A model generated the notes under the pieces. The model saw only the letters and a program-made list of their open reading frames with translations, had not been told where the DNA came from and ran no database searches. A DNA stretch of 64,000 nucleotides, taken from Triticum aestivum. Its lineage: Eukaryota; Streptophyta; Magnoliopsida; Poales; Poaceae. Both the position numbers and the translations under genes were made by a program. Of this stretch, positions 20,099 through 31,968 are shown one piece after another. How positions within the stretch are numbered: the stretch's first letter is position 1; each line of letters opens with the position of its first letter. The DNA is taken from the NCBI RefSeq assembly GCF_018294505.1, contig NC_057809.1:138420979-138484978 (forward strand), read 5' to 3'.

Positions 20099-23000
20099 TA
20101 TGAGAGAGGAACTTATGATTCATGATGCTCTCTTTATGTTTCAATTCTTATCTTTTTTGCAAGCATCATTGAAATCACCATGCCTAGCTAAAAGGCATTA
20201 AAGAAAAGCGCTTGTTGGAAAACAACCCAACACTTATGCCTACTGTTTTTGTGTGTTAACATGATTAGGCTACTATATTAATCATGTTTTATTGCTTTCG
20301 TTTCAATAAAGTGCCAAGCAAGACCTTTGGGATGGTCTATGGTGATAGTTGATTTGATCTTGCTGAAAAACAGAAACTTTTGTGCTCAGGGAAATAATTC
20401 TCATTTTTAACAAACGCGTGATAAAATACTAATTATTTTTGAAGAAGATTAATAGACAAATTTCCTAGGTTCTCCTAATTTTTCAGAATTTTTGGAGTAG
20501 CAGAAGTATGGTTGGAGTACAGATTACTACAGACTATTATGTTTTTGAGAGATTCTGTTTTCAATGCATAGTTTGCTTGTTTTCTAGTTTTTATGGCTTG
20601 TATTGCTCAATATAAATTGTGAAAATTATATACTACAGTAGGAATTGTGTGAGAACAATTATGAATCTTGTCTTTGACAGTACCAAAGTGAAATGGTTTG
20701 CTCTTTATCATACTAACCTATCTCACGAAGTTCCGTTAAGTTTTGTGTGATTGAAGATTTCAAGTTTTGGGTGAGATGTCGATATGAGGAGAATAAGGAC
20801 TGAAAATACCCTAAGCTTTGGTATCCCCAAGGCACCCCAAGGTAATATTCAAGAAGATCCAAGCAACTAAGCTTGGGGATGCACCGAAAGACATCCCCTC
20901 TTTCATCTCCAACATTATCGGTAACCTCACTTGGAGCTACATTTTATTCATCACATGATATGTGTTTTGCTTGGAGCGACATTTTCCTTTGTTAGGATTT
21001 TATTTCTGTTATTTATAATAATGTTTTTCATCTTTTATTTCAATAAAAGTGACAAGGATAGCCTTTACCATGCTATTTTGCAAGTATACATGTTGCTGTT
21101 TCAAAACAGAAACTTTATCGTTGTTGCAAAAATTCCCTAGTAAATTCAGAATGTGATAAAATGCTGAAACTTTTTGCACAATAAGATCTGATAAATTTTC
21201 TACAGTGTGGTAAATTTTCATAATTTTTGTAGTTAAATAAGTATTAATACTCTTGCATTCTTTACAGACTGTACTGTTTTAGCATATTGCTGTTATGTTT
21301 GCATTGTTTGCATATGTTTGCTTGTTTAATGATTCTATTTGAGGATAGGAGTATTAAATATGCAGAGGCATTTAGTATGCAATGTTGAATAATAATTTTG
21401 GTGATTTTCTATAGTAGATAATGATAAAGTTTTGCATTGATTTATACTAATCTCACGAGTTCTTGTTGAGTTTTGTGTGGATGAAGTTTTTGAGATTTAG
21501 GAAAACCGTGATACGAGAGGAATTAAGGAGACACAAAAGATAAAGATTGGGGATGCCCAAGGCACCCCAAGATAATATTTCAAGAAGTCTCAAGCATCTA
21601 AGCTTGGGGATGCCCTGGTAGGCATCCCACCTTTCTTCTTCAACAATTATTGGTTAGTATCGGTTGAGCCTAAGTTTTTGCTTCTTCACATGATGTGTGC
21701 TATTCTTGGATTGTCATTTTCTTTTGTTTTGATTGATGTTTTAATAAAATACTTAGATCTAAAACTTTTAAATAAGAGAGAGTCCTCAAATAGTTATCCA
21801 TTTACATGATCTTCACTTATATCTTTTTGGAGTAGCTTGTCATTTACTCTTGTGCTTCACTTATATCCTATGAGTAAATTGTTGAATGAATTGAATATCA
21901 TGAAGTTGAAATTGTATGTTCATATCATGCCTAGTAGTAGCTTCACATTGGGTTTATAAAGTGAAAATCTTGACAATCACAATATTGGTCATACAAGCAA
22001 TCCCTGAATAATTACTATAAGGAAGAGAACTTTCACATGCAAATACACTATCTTGGAAATCTTTTGAGATTGTGAGCCCCCATCAAAATATTAAATGCCA
22101 AAATTGTTGACGTTGGACAAGGAAGACAATGTAATGAGTTATGTTTGTCCATATTCACATAGAAGTTATATTGTCATAGAGCCTTCAACATGTGATGCTT
22201 GCCCCCCATCTTTGCTAGCCAAAAATTCCGCACTAAGTAGAGATACTACTTGTGCATCCAAAAACCCTTAAACCCAAATCTTATTTTCGAGAAAACACCA
22301 TACCTACCTAAGTATTGAGCAAGATCCTTCAAGTAAGTTGTCATCGGTGCAATAAGGCAATAAAAATTGCTTCTAAAAGTGTTAGATCATTTAGTGTAAG
22401 AGAAAATTGAGCGTTGTATGAACTTGTGATGGCAAAGAATAAAAGTGACAGACCGCATAATAAAGGTTGCTGTCATAAGGGGCAATATAAAGTGACGTTC
22501 TCTTGCACTAAGGGATTGAGCATGCAAACAGAAAGCACATGTCAACCTCTTCTTCCCTCTGCGAAGGGCCTACCTTTTACTATTATGTATTTACTTTCAT
22601 GCAAGAGTCAAAGTTTTTCTCTCTATTCCTTTTTATTTTTCTCTTTTGGCAAGCATCATGTGGTGAGGAAAGATCTAGGCATATATATCTAGTTGGATAT
22701 GGGTAGCATGAGTTATTATTGTTGACATCACCCTTGAGGTGAATACGTTGGGAGGTAAAATTATAAGCCCCTATCTTTCTATGTGTCCAGTTGAAACGTT
22801 TTGCTCATGTGTATGCGGTGAGTGTTAGCAATCATAGAAGACTATATGATGGTTGAGTATGTGGATCTCTTACTTAGACTCTGTTGAATAAGTTGAATTG
22901 CAAATTGCTTGGTGACTGAGAACATAGGTTGTTGAGTTTCAAGAGAATTCATTGTTTGAATCTTAACATGTGAATTGGTTGCTACTTTAATATGAGAAGT

Positions 23001-23153
23001 TTTATAAGAAAGAATTTCTGTTATGATGCTAGGAAAAGTGATTGAAATTGTCATTAATCAAACTTGTGCACTTTGCTAGCATTCACACTTCATAAATTAT
23101 TTCTTTTATCATTTACCTACTCGAGGATGAGTAGGAATTAAGCTTGGGGATGC
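20099..23153 (+). other. Element A 3' noncoding region with duplicated modules and polypurine tract
   Basis: Two diverged modules of about 730 bp follow each other (about 20240-20970 and 20975-21720). Each contains a CAATAAA-type stretch, a CAGAAACTTT segment, a TCTCACGA...TTTTGTGT segment, a GGCACCCCAAG box and an AAGCTTGGGGATGC box. The latter also forms the purine tract next to the 3' LTR (23141-23153). The stretch 21720-23140 is AT-rich with no supported gene. Confidence 0.65.
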
Positions 23154-24659
23154 TGATACGTCTCCAACGTATCTATAATTTATGAAGTATTCATGCTAAT
23201 ATATTATCATTATTGGATGTTTTACAGTAATTTTATAGTAACTTCATATAATTTTTGGGGACTAACCTATTGACCCAGTGCCAGATGTTGTTTTTTGCTT
23301 GTTTTTTACATCGCAGGAAATCAATATCAAACGGAGTCCAAACACCGCGAAACTTTTTCTGGATTTTTATGGACTAGAAGACCACCAGTGGGCCAGAGTA
23401 GCACCTGGGGGGTGCCCCGAGGGGGGCACAACCCACCAGGGCCCGCTTGGGGGCCCAAGTGCGCCCAGGTGGGTTGTGCTGACCTCGGTGGCCTCCCGCA
23501 CCCCCTCTTCGCCCTATAAATTGCCAAATATTCCAAAACCCTCGGGGGTAACCCTAGATCAGAAGTTCCGCCGCCGCAAGCCTCCATAGCCACGAAAAAC
23601 CAATCTAGACCCCGTTCTAGCACCATGATGAGGAGGGAGTAGTCCACCCTCGGGGCTGAGGGTTTGTACTAGTAGCTATGTGTTTAGTCTCTCTCTCTCT
23701 CTCTCGTGTTCTTGAGATGTCACGATATTGATGTATCGCGGGCTTTGTTAATATAGTCAAATCATATGGTGTTTTCCCCTCTCTATCTTGTTGTGATGAA
23801 TTGAGTTTTTTCCTTTGAGATTTCGTTGTTATCGGATTGAATACTTCTATGGATTTGAGAGCACTTGATATATATCTTGCATATGAATACTCGTGGTGAC
23901 AATGGGGTATCATATTGTTTCACTTGATATGTGTTTTGGCACTCAACTCGCGGATTCCCGCGGTGACATTGGGGTAATCTATGCATAGGGGTTGATGCAC
24001 GTTCTCGTCTTTTGTTTCTCCGGTAGAAATCTTGGGGCACTCTTTGAGGTTCTTTGTGTTGGATTGAGTATTATGAATCTGAAATTATTTGGTGTTATTT
24101 TGGTACAAACCCTTGGATAGATCGATCGGAAAGAATAGCTTCGAGGTGGTTTCGTACCCTACAAACGTTTTCTTCTTATGTTCTCCACTAGATAGGAACT
24201 TTGGAGTGATTCTTCATCGCACGTTGAGGGATGGTTATATGATCCAATTATATTAGCATTGTGGAGAGATTGCACTAGTGAAATTATGGACCCTAGGCCT
24301 CATTTTCAAGCATTGCAATACCATTTTTGTGCCCGTTTACTATTTGTTACCTTGCTGTTTTTATTTATTGAGATTATAAAAATATATTTCTACCATCCAT
24401 ATCACACTTTTATCACAATCTCTTCACCGAACTAGTGCACCTATACAAATTATCATTGTATTTGGTGTGTTGGGGACACAAGAGACTCTTTGTTATTTGG
24501 TTGCAGGGTTGTTTGAGAGAGACCATCTTCATCCTACGCCTCCCACGGATTGATAAACCTTAGGTCATCCACTTGAGGGAAAATTGCTACTGTCCTACAA
24601 AACTCTGCGCTTGGAGGCCCAACACAAGTCTACAAGAACAAGTTGCATAGTAGACATCA
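23154..24659 (+). repeat. Element A 3' LTR (1506 bp)
   Basis: It starts TGATACGTCTCCAACGTATC, with an internal palindrome ATACGT..ACGTAT, and ends GTAGACATCA. It contains a CT microsatellite at about 23691-23705. The solo LTR at 45493-47138 is the same type in reverse orientation. Confidence 0.9.
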
Positions 24660-25455
24660 ATCACCGACTTGGTAGCAGTAGGAGGTCGCAGTTCTGCCAC
24701 CGGAGTCAGCTCCCCTCCCAAACACTTCACTCTCTCCCTCTCCACCTCCCCAGTGCTCTCCCTCATCCCCTCCTAACTTGCCATGGAATTCACTCCAATG
24801 ACCCAACCCAAAAGAAGAGAGATAGAACTGTGTGTCCCCTATTCTGAGTTTTTTTTCTTGGAGGAGATAGTCCCCTCGAATTGGTACAGATATATTGCCT
24901 GCCATCCCCAAAATTCACACCTTCCACAACGGGATTGATGCACTTAACAAAGAATAAATGACCTTGATTCGTCAGTTTCCCTAAACTGCCAGCGTTGATT
25001 GCTCTTTCTCCCAAATACATCTATGTCATGGAAAATCTCTCTAGCCTTAATCCTATCCCATTGAAACCCTTGTCTCGCGCCCAAATTAAAGGAAAGAAAA
25101 CCCAAATCAGATCGAATCAGGTTGGAATCCCCCTTACCACCTACAGACACAAATTTTGAATCCCCCTTCCATGTAAATAGAACAGCGAATTATCTTCCTC
25201 TCCAATTGCTACCCTCCTACGTAGCAGAGGAAACCTCATCAATTGATTTGCTCAGGATCTTCTTCGCCCTATCCTTCGACCTCCCCAGACATCTCCCTCG
25301 ATCTGCCGCCACCGAGAGGATGCACTTGGATCTTGCCTTGAAATCGCTCCAATCCCGCGTGCTGAAGAGGCTCGCCTCGATGCCCTCCTCCATACGTGTG
25401 TCCCCTCCCTAGTAGGGGCCGCCGGTGGCGGCGCTGCCCTCTCACTCACTATCAT
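24660..25455 (-). pseudogene. Decayed protein-coding sequence of unknown family
   Basis: On the minus strand, consecutive open pieces read as plausible protein in shifting frames: MEEGIEASLFSTRDWSDF (from 25412), then FKARSKCILSVAADRGR, then a stop. A second piece around 25150-24944 contains DLGFLSFNLGARQGFQWDRI and FGRKSNQRWQFRETDESRS. A third lies at about 25020-24790. The style resembles the N-terminal region of plant LINE ORF1 proteins, but I cannot name a domain. Element A inserted at its 24660 side. It may be a LINE relic or a captured gene fragment. Confidence 0.35.
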
Positions 25456-25498
25456 CTAGCATCGCCGCCAGATCGCCTAGACGATCATGGGAGCTCAG

Positions 25499-26950
25499 TT
25501 TTTTTGTTGCAAAACCTCCTCCACTAAGTTTTACTTAACCTAACCAGCTTAGCTTGTTTGCAAATTTTCACCCCATTGTATATGTAAAGCAACAATAGAA
25601 CAGAATACACAACAAAACAATACAAAATGACAAGGTAGCCCTTATACAGCACCAAACCCAAGATAACTGAGTCACAAAGAATGCACATGAGTACGCTACC
25701 GAAAGAGGGCACATGAAGAGCTGAATACGACACCATGCTATAACTATCTCACTTAAGCTTCACAACAACGCCCCAAGAGGTAGAACGGTGCTAAGCATCA
25801 CTGCTGCCAAGACCAAATGGACAAAGGTTTCGCCCGAAATCCAACCATGAAGAGGAGCACCATGACAATGTCTTCTAGACGAGAGCGGTGGCCGCGAGCA
25901 TCGGCAGCGTCGGCGACAAAACACGAAGCTCCACCACGAGGCCTCTACGACAAGCACGACGAGATCAAAACTCCATATCCAGATCAAGGTGCCGTCACTG
26001 CCAAAGACAGAGATCATGCCCGAGTCATCCGTCGCTTCACCTCTTGCCGCCCCCACAGCCAAGAGGCAAAGCCACCAGCGTTGCCATGGTGCCTGCCGGA
26101 GAGCCTACCGTGCGGACTGCCAACCGGAGCCGCCGCCCCGGCATCCATGTTTGAAACATAACCACCTGCCTACATCATGGTGCACCTACCACGACCGGAG
26201 AAGTAAAAGGCAACTCCTTTCATTCTTAGCTAGCATCAACCATGAAGTTTGGGACAATGACTCCACGGTAGAAGGCGCCGACACCTACGCCTCTAGCCAG
26301 TCACGGTGTACCCACCATGATGCAAGCACACGATATGCCTGATGAGGTAATGGAGTCCCAACAACCACTACCATTCACCGTCGTCGTGCGTGCGACAAAT
26401 CTCGACACCACGGTCGACATCTCCCATACCTGCACGCCGCCGAATTGGTCCTAGGAGCGGGGTGATCGCCACCACCACCCTGCTCCGCCAACCAGAGCCA
26501 GTTCGCTAGATCCACAACGCCATGAGCTCGATAGGCCCTACCATTGCCCTAGCCGTGTTTAGCCATCCGAGCCAACTAGAAAAACTAGTCTAGACCTCAA
26601 AGTCGCCACGGAAGAGCCTCACCACACCGCAGCCTCCACCCCGCCACCCCGCCAAGGCAGAGGCCACCCGTAGCCCGCGCCACCCACAGGCAGCAAGATG
26701 GTATATCTGGGCGGATCCAATGCTGCTGCATCTTTGCCCCAGGCACACCCAACCACCCGAGAAAAGGCCATGTAGCCTCCGCACCACATGCAAAAAGAAG
26801 GGCGCTATTGAGCCACCATCAATCGACGTGGCTACCACCGCATGCGCTTGCCGTTGCACCAACGAGCCCCGCACCAGCTTCGCGTCTCCGTCGACCGCCC
26901 GTCTCGCGCTAGCCAAGCACCCTGAGCGGAGAGGAAGAAGCATCCCGGCC
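25499..26950 (-). mobile_element. LINE-like 3' tail ending in a short poly(A), 5' truncated
   Basis: Read on the minus strand, a GC-rich region (26950 to about 25760) passes into AT-rich sequence resembling the 3' untranslated regions of grass L1-type elements (TATAAGGGCTACCTTGTCATT). It ends with GCAACAAAAAAA at 25508-25499 and then changes abruptly to other sequence. No reverse transcriptase is visible and no target duplication was found. ORFs at 25760-26943 are composition shadows. Confidence 0.35.
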
Positions 26951-27049
26951 CCAGATTCACAATGAGATACCTACCTAATTGACACATTTATATACACCTC
27001 AATTGTGGTATACTCCTCCCGACTCATGGTCCTGACCAAGAACAATGTA
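26951..27049. other. Short unassigned spacer
   Basis: AT-rich, with no feature seen between the LINE-like sequence and the Harbinger terminal repeat. Confidence 0.4.
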
Positions 27050-29116
27050 AAGCTTCTATAGTCAGACTTGGCAAATCTGCCCCCTATACGTCCGCGGACG
27101 AGCCCGGGCATGCCAGCGGACGCATCCGGACGGACCCTCATATCTCTTACTCGACATCCACATATCTCAAATCTGGACTCCCAAATCCATGCAAATCCAT
27201 GCACGTCCATCATACACGCCAATGTCGCACGTAAACAACAAATATTGGTAGCGACAATACATAGTTCTTACATAAAAATTATTTTAAATGCACAACTCAA
27301 ACATTAGCTCTTTGGTTTCCATTGTGGGTCCACATATGCACCACAAAATCACCGTGTAGCTACGTGTGGACCTGATGATCTCGAAGATTCTGATGCATAT
27401 GCAGAAAATTCATAAGCTGATTCTGATGCATTTGAACTTGTTCTCCACGCGCTCCAAATTCATTGATTTGGGAAACAATATCACCCTCATCCTCGTCAAT
27501 CATATTGTATAAAATAACACAACATGTCATCAGTTGCCACAAAGTTTTTGATTCCCACATCATTGCAACTCCATGAACAATTCCCAAACAAGCTTGAAGC
27601 ACTCTGAATGCCCTCTCCACATCCTTCCTAGCTGCTTCCTGCATTGATGCAAAGTGGCTTTCTTTGTCGGCGTGTGGTTTGGATATGGTCTTCACAAATG
27701 CCACCCACTGAGGATGGATGCCATCGGCAAGATAGTATCGCATGTTGTTGCCACGACCGTTGATGATGTAGTTGCATGACGGCGATTCCCCATTGCAAAG
27801 CCTCCTGAACACCGGAGATCGTTGAAGCATGTTGATGTCGTTGTGAGAAACCAACATTCCAAAGAAAGCATGCCAAATTCATAAGTCATGTGATGCCACT
27901 GTTTTCAGTATGATGGTGGCCTCTTTGGTGTGCCGCAAACCTTTGGGGCAGTTCTTCCATTGCTAATGCATGGAATCAATTGTTCTGAGCATTTTCCAGG
28001 AAACCCTTTAGCCTCTCCAATAGCCAACAACTTTTTGGTGTCCTGCGCATTTGGTTCCCTCAGATACTATGCTCCAAACACCTGCACCACGGCATGGGCA
28101 AACTTGATAATAGTTTTCAGACATGTGCTCTCCCCCATCCAGACCATCTCACCAACGGCATCTGCGGCAGTACCAAGTACAAGCATCCGCAGAGCAGCCG
28201 TGCATTTATTCTTAGCACAGAAAGAAAGTTTTTCGCAACAATCCATTTTGAGCTTGAAGTAGTCACCGTGTGCCTCCACTCCTTCCACAATGGGCAAAAA
28301 CAATGGTTACCGTATGCGAAAAAGGCGACAAAACCATGGATCATCTGGGAAAGTTGGGTTCGGAGCAAGGTAGTCCTATGCAATAGTCGTGCTCTGATAT
28401 CTCGATTGATCACTCTTCTCCCTTTGATTAAGCCCTTGAAGTTTAGAACATGCTCCACCCACCGGTCTATTTCCTCTTGCATGCTCACGAGCATGATCAT
28501 GTTCACTTCTTCGTCTATTCCTACGAATATGAAAACTCATCTTGAATCATTTAATCTAACTCCATCGGTCCATACTCCTCATTCGACGAAGCATCAGAAT
28601 TCATAGTTTCCCTACAAATGTATGCCAAAAAATCAGGTCGGACAATGTGTCGAACACATAGAGCGCAAGGGCCAGCCCGAGAGTTGCTGGACGTATCGCG
28701 GTAGCGTCCGCCTTCCAGGCGGCGCCACAGGAGCAAGGACTATTGTGCCTATGCTGGCGACACAGAGGCTCGTAACGGCCGCGGAGCAAAGGTGTTGGCG
28801 GAGCTGCGAGACGCCCGTTGCGGAGGAGGAAGAAGAGAGGAGAAAGCAAATGGATCTGGTAGGTGGATGGGGTAGATTTGATGCAATTTGTGGTGGGGTA
28901 GGGCAATCAAGTCCGACGTGGCGGACGTGCCCGGACGCGCCCAAGCGCCTTTATATTCATTTTATATTTGGGCTAGATATGAGGGGTGCCGGTCAGCACG
29001 GGCGTTTGAGGACCGTCTAAGAAGTCCATCTAAATTGCATTTATGTGACCGGTTAGTGACAGAGCCGTTTGCTGGGACGTTTGAGGCGGGTTTAGGGTGT
29101 CTGGCTAGAGATGCTC
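27050..29116 (-). mobile_element. PIF/Harbinger DNA transposon, decayed
   Basis: Terminal inverted repeats can be aligned over about 40 bp: AGCTTCTATAGTCAGAC at the left, and AGCATCTCTAGCCAGAC as the reverse complement at the right, ending at 29116. GC-rich subterminal regions surround a transposase relic on the minus strand. The 3-bp flanks (GTA and TGA) no longer match. Length 2067 bp. Confidence 0.75.
27360..28604 (-). pseudogene. PIF/Harbinger DDE transposase relic
   Basis: The relic starts at ATG 28604-28602 (MNSDASSNEEYGPMELD, then a stop). It continues through MNMIMLVSMQEEIDRWVEHV, DYLAPNPTFPDD, and KCTAALRMLVLGTAADAVGE (about 28230-28150). The first catalytic aspartate block reads TIDSMH-stop-QWKNCPKGL (about 27975-27935). 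Then come HDL-stop-IWHAFFGM, SHNDINMLQRSPVF, YYLADGIHPQW and the C-terminal DVERAFRVLQACLGIV, ending at TGA 27360. This is the DDE_Tnp_4-type endonuclease of the PIF/Harbinger superfamily, which excises and inserts the element with a second Myb-like protein; no Myb-like ORF is visible. There are at least two nonsense changes of Trp codons (TGG to TAG and to TGA) plus frameshifts, so it is inactive. Confidence 0.88.
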
Positions 29117-29363
29117 TGATCCAATCTATTGATAAATTCCGATCATGGATGCCCCGTTGGTTGGACTAGCTCGGTCCAGACACCAGACTCCATTAGTTGT
29201 CGACTATATACTAGCTAGGTTGGTAACTCAGGTATAATTGTCGTCCTTTAAAGCTCGAGGGACCGAGATTGTACAGAATCTCGGGCCGACAAATCAGAGA
29301 TGACCAGACCCATTTGGACACACGTCCTGGTCGAAGAAGAAAGACGTTAGACACAGCGCAGAC

Positions 29364-29558
29364 TATATATCACATTCTACCGTATCGCTGAAGTGTCAAG
29401 CCAACCCATCTTTGAAAAAGAGAAACAAAAGGGGAGAACACAGAGATCAATCCTTGGTCTTCAGGGAGATGGCCGGCGCTGCTAGCCACTCCGCCGTCTT
29501 CCCGTTTAAGCCGGTTTTCTTTGGGTCTTTTTTTTTCTTTTTCCTTCTTCGTCTTTAA
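29364..29558 (+). promoter_or_regulatory. Promoter-like stretch with truncated first exon
   Basis: TATATAT at 29364-29370 lies about 100 bp upstream of an ATG (29469) in a good plant start context (GGGAGATGGCC). The short frame reads MAGAASHSAVFPFKP, then runs into T-rich sequence coding FFFFF and stops at TAA 29556-29558. The switch near 29510 from balanced coding-like sequence to T-rich repeat suggests an authentic gene start cut off by the repeat, or a captured gene fragment. The product is unknown. Confidence 0.35.
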
Positions 29559-29559
29559 T

Positions 29560-30600
29560 TATTTTTGCTTTTGTACCTTCATTTTTGGGGGTTTATTTTG
29601 TTCTTTTTCGGTTTTAATTTTTTAGTTTTCATTTCAATTTTTTGTATATGTCAGCAACATTTTTCTAATACACATTTCACATTTTCTAATACATGGTCAT
29701 TATTTTCTATACACATTTTAAGCACTTTTAGATGCTTGATTAACATTTTTCAAATACAAAATTAACATCGTTTGAATACAGGGGTTAACCTTTTTTCTAT
29801 ACATACTTTAAAAAAATTCCAAATGCTTGATTAATATTTTTTAAATACAATATTAACATTTTCTAATACATTGTCGACATTTTTCTATGCACATCTAAAT
29901 ATTTTTAAATACAAGATTAAGTTTTTCTAATTCATGGTCAACATTTTTTATGAACATTTAACATTTTTGAAATACAATATTAACATTTTTTGAACAAAGG
30001 GCAACCATTTTTTCTAAACACATTTAACATGTTTCAAGTGGTTGATTTATATTTTTCAAATACTTGTTCAACATTTTTCCAAATGCTTAATTACACATTT
30101 AACCTTTTTCAAATGCTTGATTAACATTTTTTAAATGCTTGATTAACATTTTTCAAATACTTGTTGAACATTTTTTCAAATGCTTGATTAACATTTTTAT
30201 ATACATTATCAAAAAAATTCATCAGTTTTTAATACATGGTCAACATTTTTTCTATACAATTTAACCTTTTTCAAATGCTTGATTAACATTTTGCAAATAC
30301 TTGTTGAACATTTTTTCAAATGCTTGACTAACATCTTATATACATGATCAATTTTTTGGAATCGTTTTTAATACATGGTCAATAGTTTTTCTATACACAT
30401 ATAATATTTTCAAAATGCTTGATTAACATTTTTTAAATACATGATAAAATTGTTAGATACACATTTTTTCTTGTATACCTTTTTGTATATGTGGTAAACA
30501 TTTTCTCTATACACATTTAACATTTTTCAAATGCCTGGCCAACATTTTTCAAATCTTTTTATGTATAGTGATTTTTGCAATATATTTATTTAGAATATTT
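29560..30600. repeat. AT-rich degenerate tandem repeat, about 1 kb
   Basis: Units of the kind TTAACATTTTTCAAATGCTTGA, with ATACATGGTCAACATTTTT variants, repeat irregularly about every 25-35 bp throughout. There is no ORF of note. Confidence 0.75.
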
Positions 30601-30867
30601 GGAAGTATAAACAAAAGTAAAAAAACAAAACAAATAACAAAAACATGAAAAAAAACAATAAACAAGGATGTTGTTCCCATGCGCCTGGGCTGGCCTAACT
30701 CGTGCCACCTTTTAGCGAGAGTTCCTACCGTCTCACTAAATGCGAGATATAGGCACACCCTAGACACAAAGCCTCCTACATGTGGTCGGGGCCTAGACCA
30801 ACTTGGTTGTTTGCCCACTAGCAAGGTTGGGCCTCCATAGCACAAAGCTCAAATCACTCTAGGCCCG
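30601..30867. other. Unassigned flank of LTR X
   Basis: Contains TTTAGCGAGAG...CTCACTAAATGCGAGA-type sequence and GGGCCTG-rich words, but no supported gene or terminal repeat. It ends at the probable target copy GCCCG (30863-30867). Confidence 0.3.
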
Positions 30868-31919
30868 TGAAAGATCGTGGATGTCTCCTAGAGGGGGGGG
30901 GGGTGAATAGGAATTTTAAAATAATTACGATTTAGGCTTGAACAAATGCGGAATAAACCTAGCGGTTAATTTGTCAAGCATAAAACCTACAACAACTAGG
31001 CTCACCTATGTGCACCAACAACTTGTACTAAGAAAGATAAAGAACTATGTGATAGCAAGATATATGACAAGAAACAATATGGCTATCACAAAGTAAAGTG
31101 CATAAGTAAAGGGCTCGAGTAAGAGATAACTAAGGCACACGGAGACGACGATGTATCCCGAAGTTCACACCCTTGCGGATGCTAATCTCCCTTTGGAGCG
31201 GTGTGGAGGCACAATGCTCCCCAAGAAGCCACTAGGGCCACTGTAATCTCCTCACGCCCTCGCACAATGCAAGATGCCATGATTCCACTAAGGGACCCTT
31301 GAGGGCGGTCACCCGTACAAATGGCAACCGTTGGGGGCGGTCAGCGAACTCGTACACTTTGGCAACCCTTGGGGGCGGTCACCAGAACCCGTCAAATTGC
31401 TCGGGGCGATCTCCACAACCTAATTGGAGGCCCCGACGCTTGCCCGGAGCTTTACACCATAGTGATTGAGCTCCGAACACCACCAACCGTCTAGGGCGCC
31501 CAAGCACCCAAGAGGAACAGGCTCAAGGGTACCAAGCACCCAAGAGTAATAAGCTTCTCAACTTGTAACTTTCACGTATCACCGTGGAGAACTCAAATCG
31601 ATGCACCAAATGCAATGGCAAGGGCACAAGGAGTGCCCAAGTCCTTCTCTCCCAAGTCCCACCAAAGCAACTAATGTTAGGGAGGAAAATGAGAGGAAGA
31701 ACAAGAAGGAGAACACCAACAACTCCAAGATCTAGGGGTTCCCCTCACATAGAGGAGAAAGTGATTGGTGGAAATGTGGATCTAGATCTCCTCTCTCTTT
31801 TCCGTCAAAAACTAGTAAGAATTCATGGAGGGATTGAGAGTTAGCAAGCTCGAAGAAGGTCAACAATGAGGGAAGAACACGAGCTCAAAGGATAAAGTTC
31901 ATTGAGGAAGAAGACCCCC

Positions 31920-31926
31920 TTTTATA
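31920..31926 (-). promoter_or_regulatory. LTR X TATA box
   Basis: Minus strand TATAAAA in CCTCCTATAAAAGGGGG, a strong consensus match. Transcription would start near 31890 and run towards 30868. Confidence 0.6.
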
Positions 31927-31968
31927 GGAGGGGGAAAATCCAACCGTTATGCTCATAGCCCGCACAGA

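Larger units (their letters stand above)
17912..24659 (+). mobile_element. Element A: non-autonomous LTR retrotransposon with unfamiliar acidic ORFs
   Basis: It has a 3' LTR (23154-24659) and the last 431 bp of the 5' LTR (17912-18342), which matches 24229-24659. The first part of the 5' LTR was separated by the Copia-2 insertion. The primer site resembles tRNA-Asp, which I associate with the Athila/Tat group of gypsy elements. The 4.8-kb interior has three ORFs without recognisable retroviral enzymes, then about 3 kb of noncoding AT-rich modules. No protease, reverse transcriptase or integrase is visible, so it must depend on another element. Confidence 0.85.

Noticed and set aside
23691..23705. 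CT microsatellite (and the GA run at 46524-46543)
   Set aside because: Both are a normal part of the Element A-type LTR rather than an independent feature.
25760..26943. Several GC-rich ORFs on both strands
   Set aside because: Overlapping frames within LINE-like sequence show no domain.
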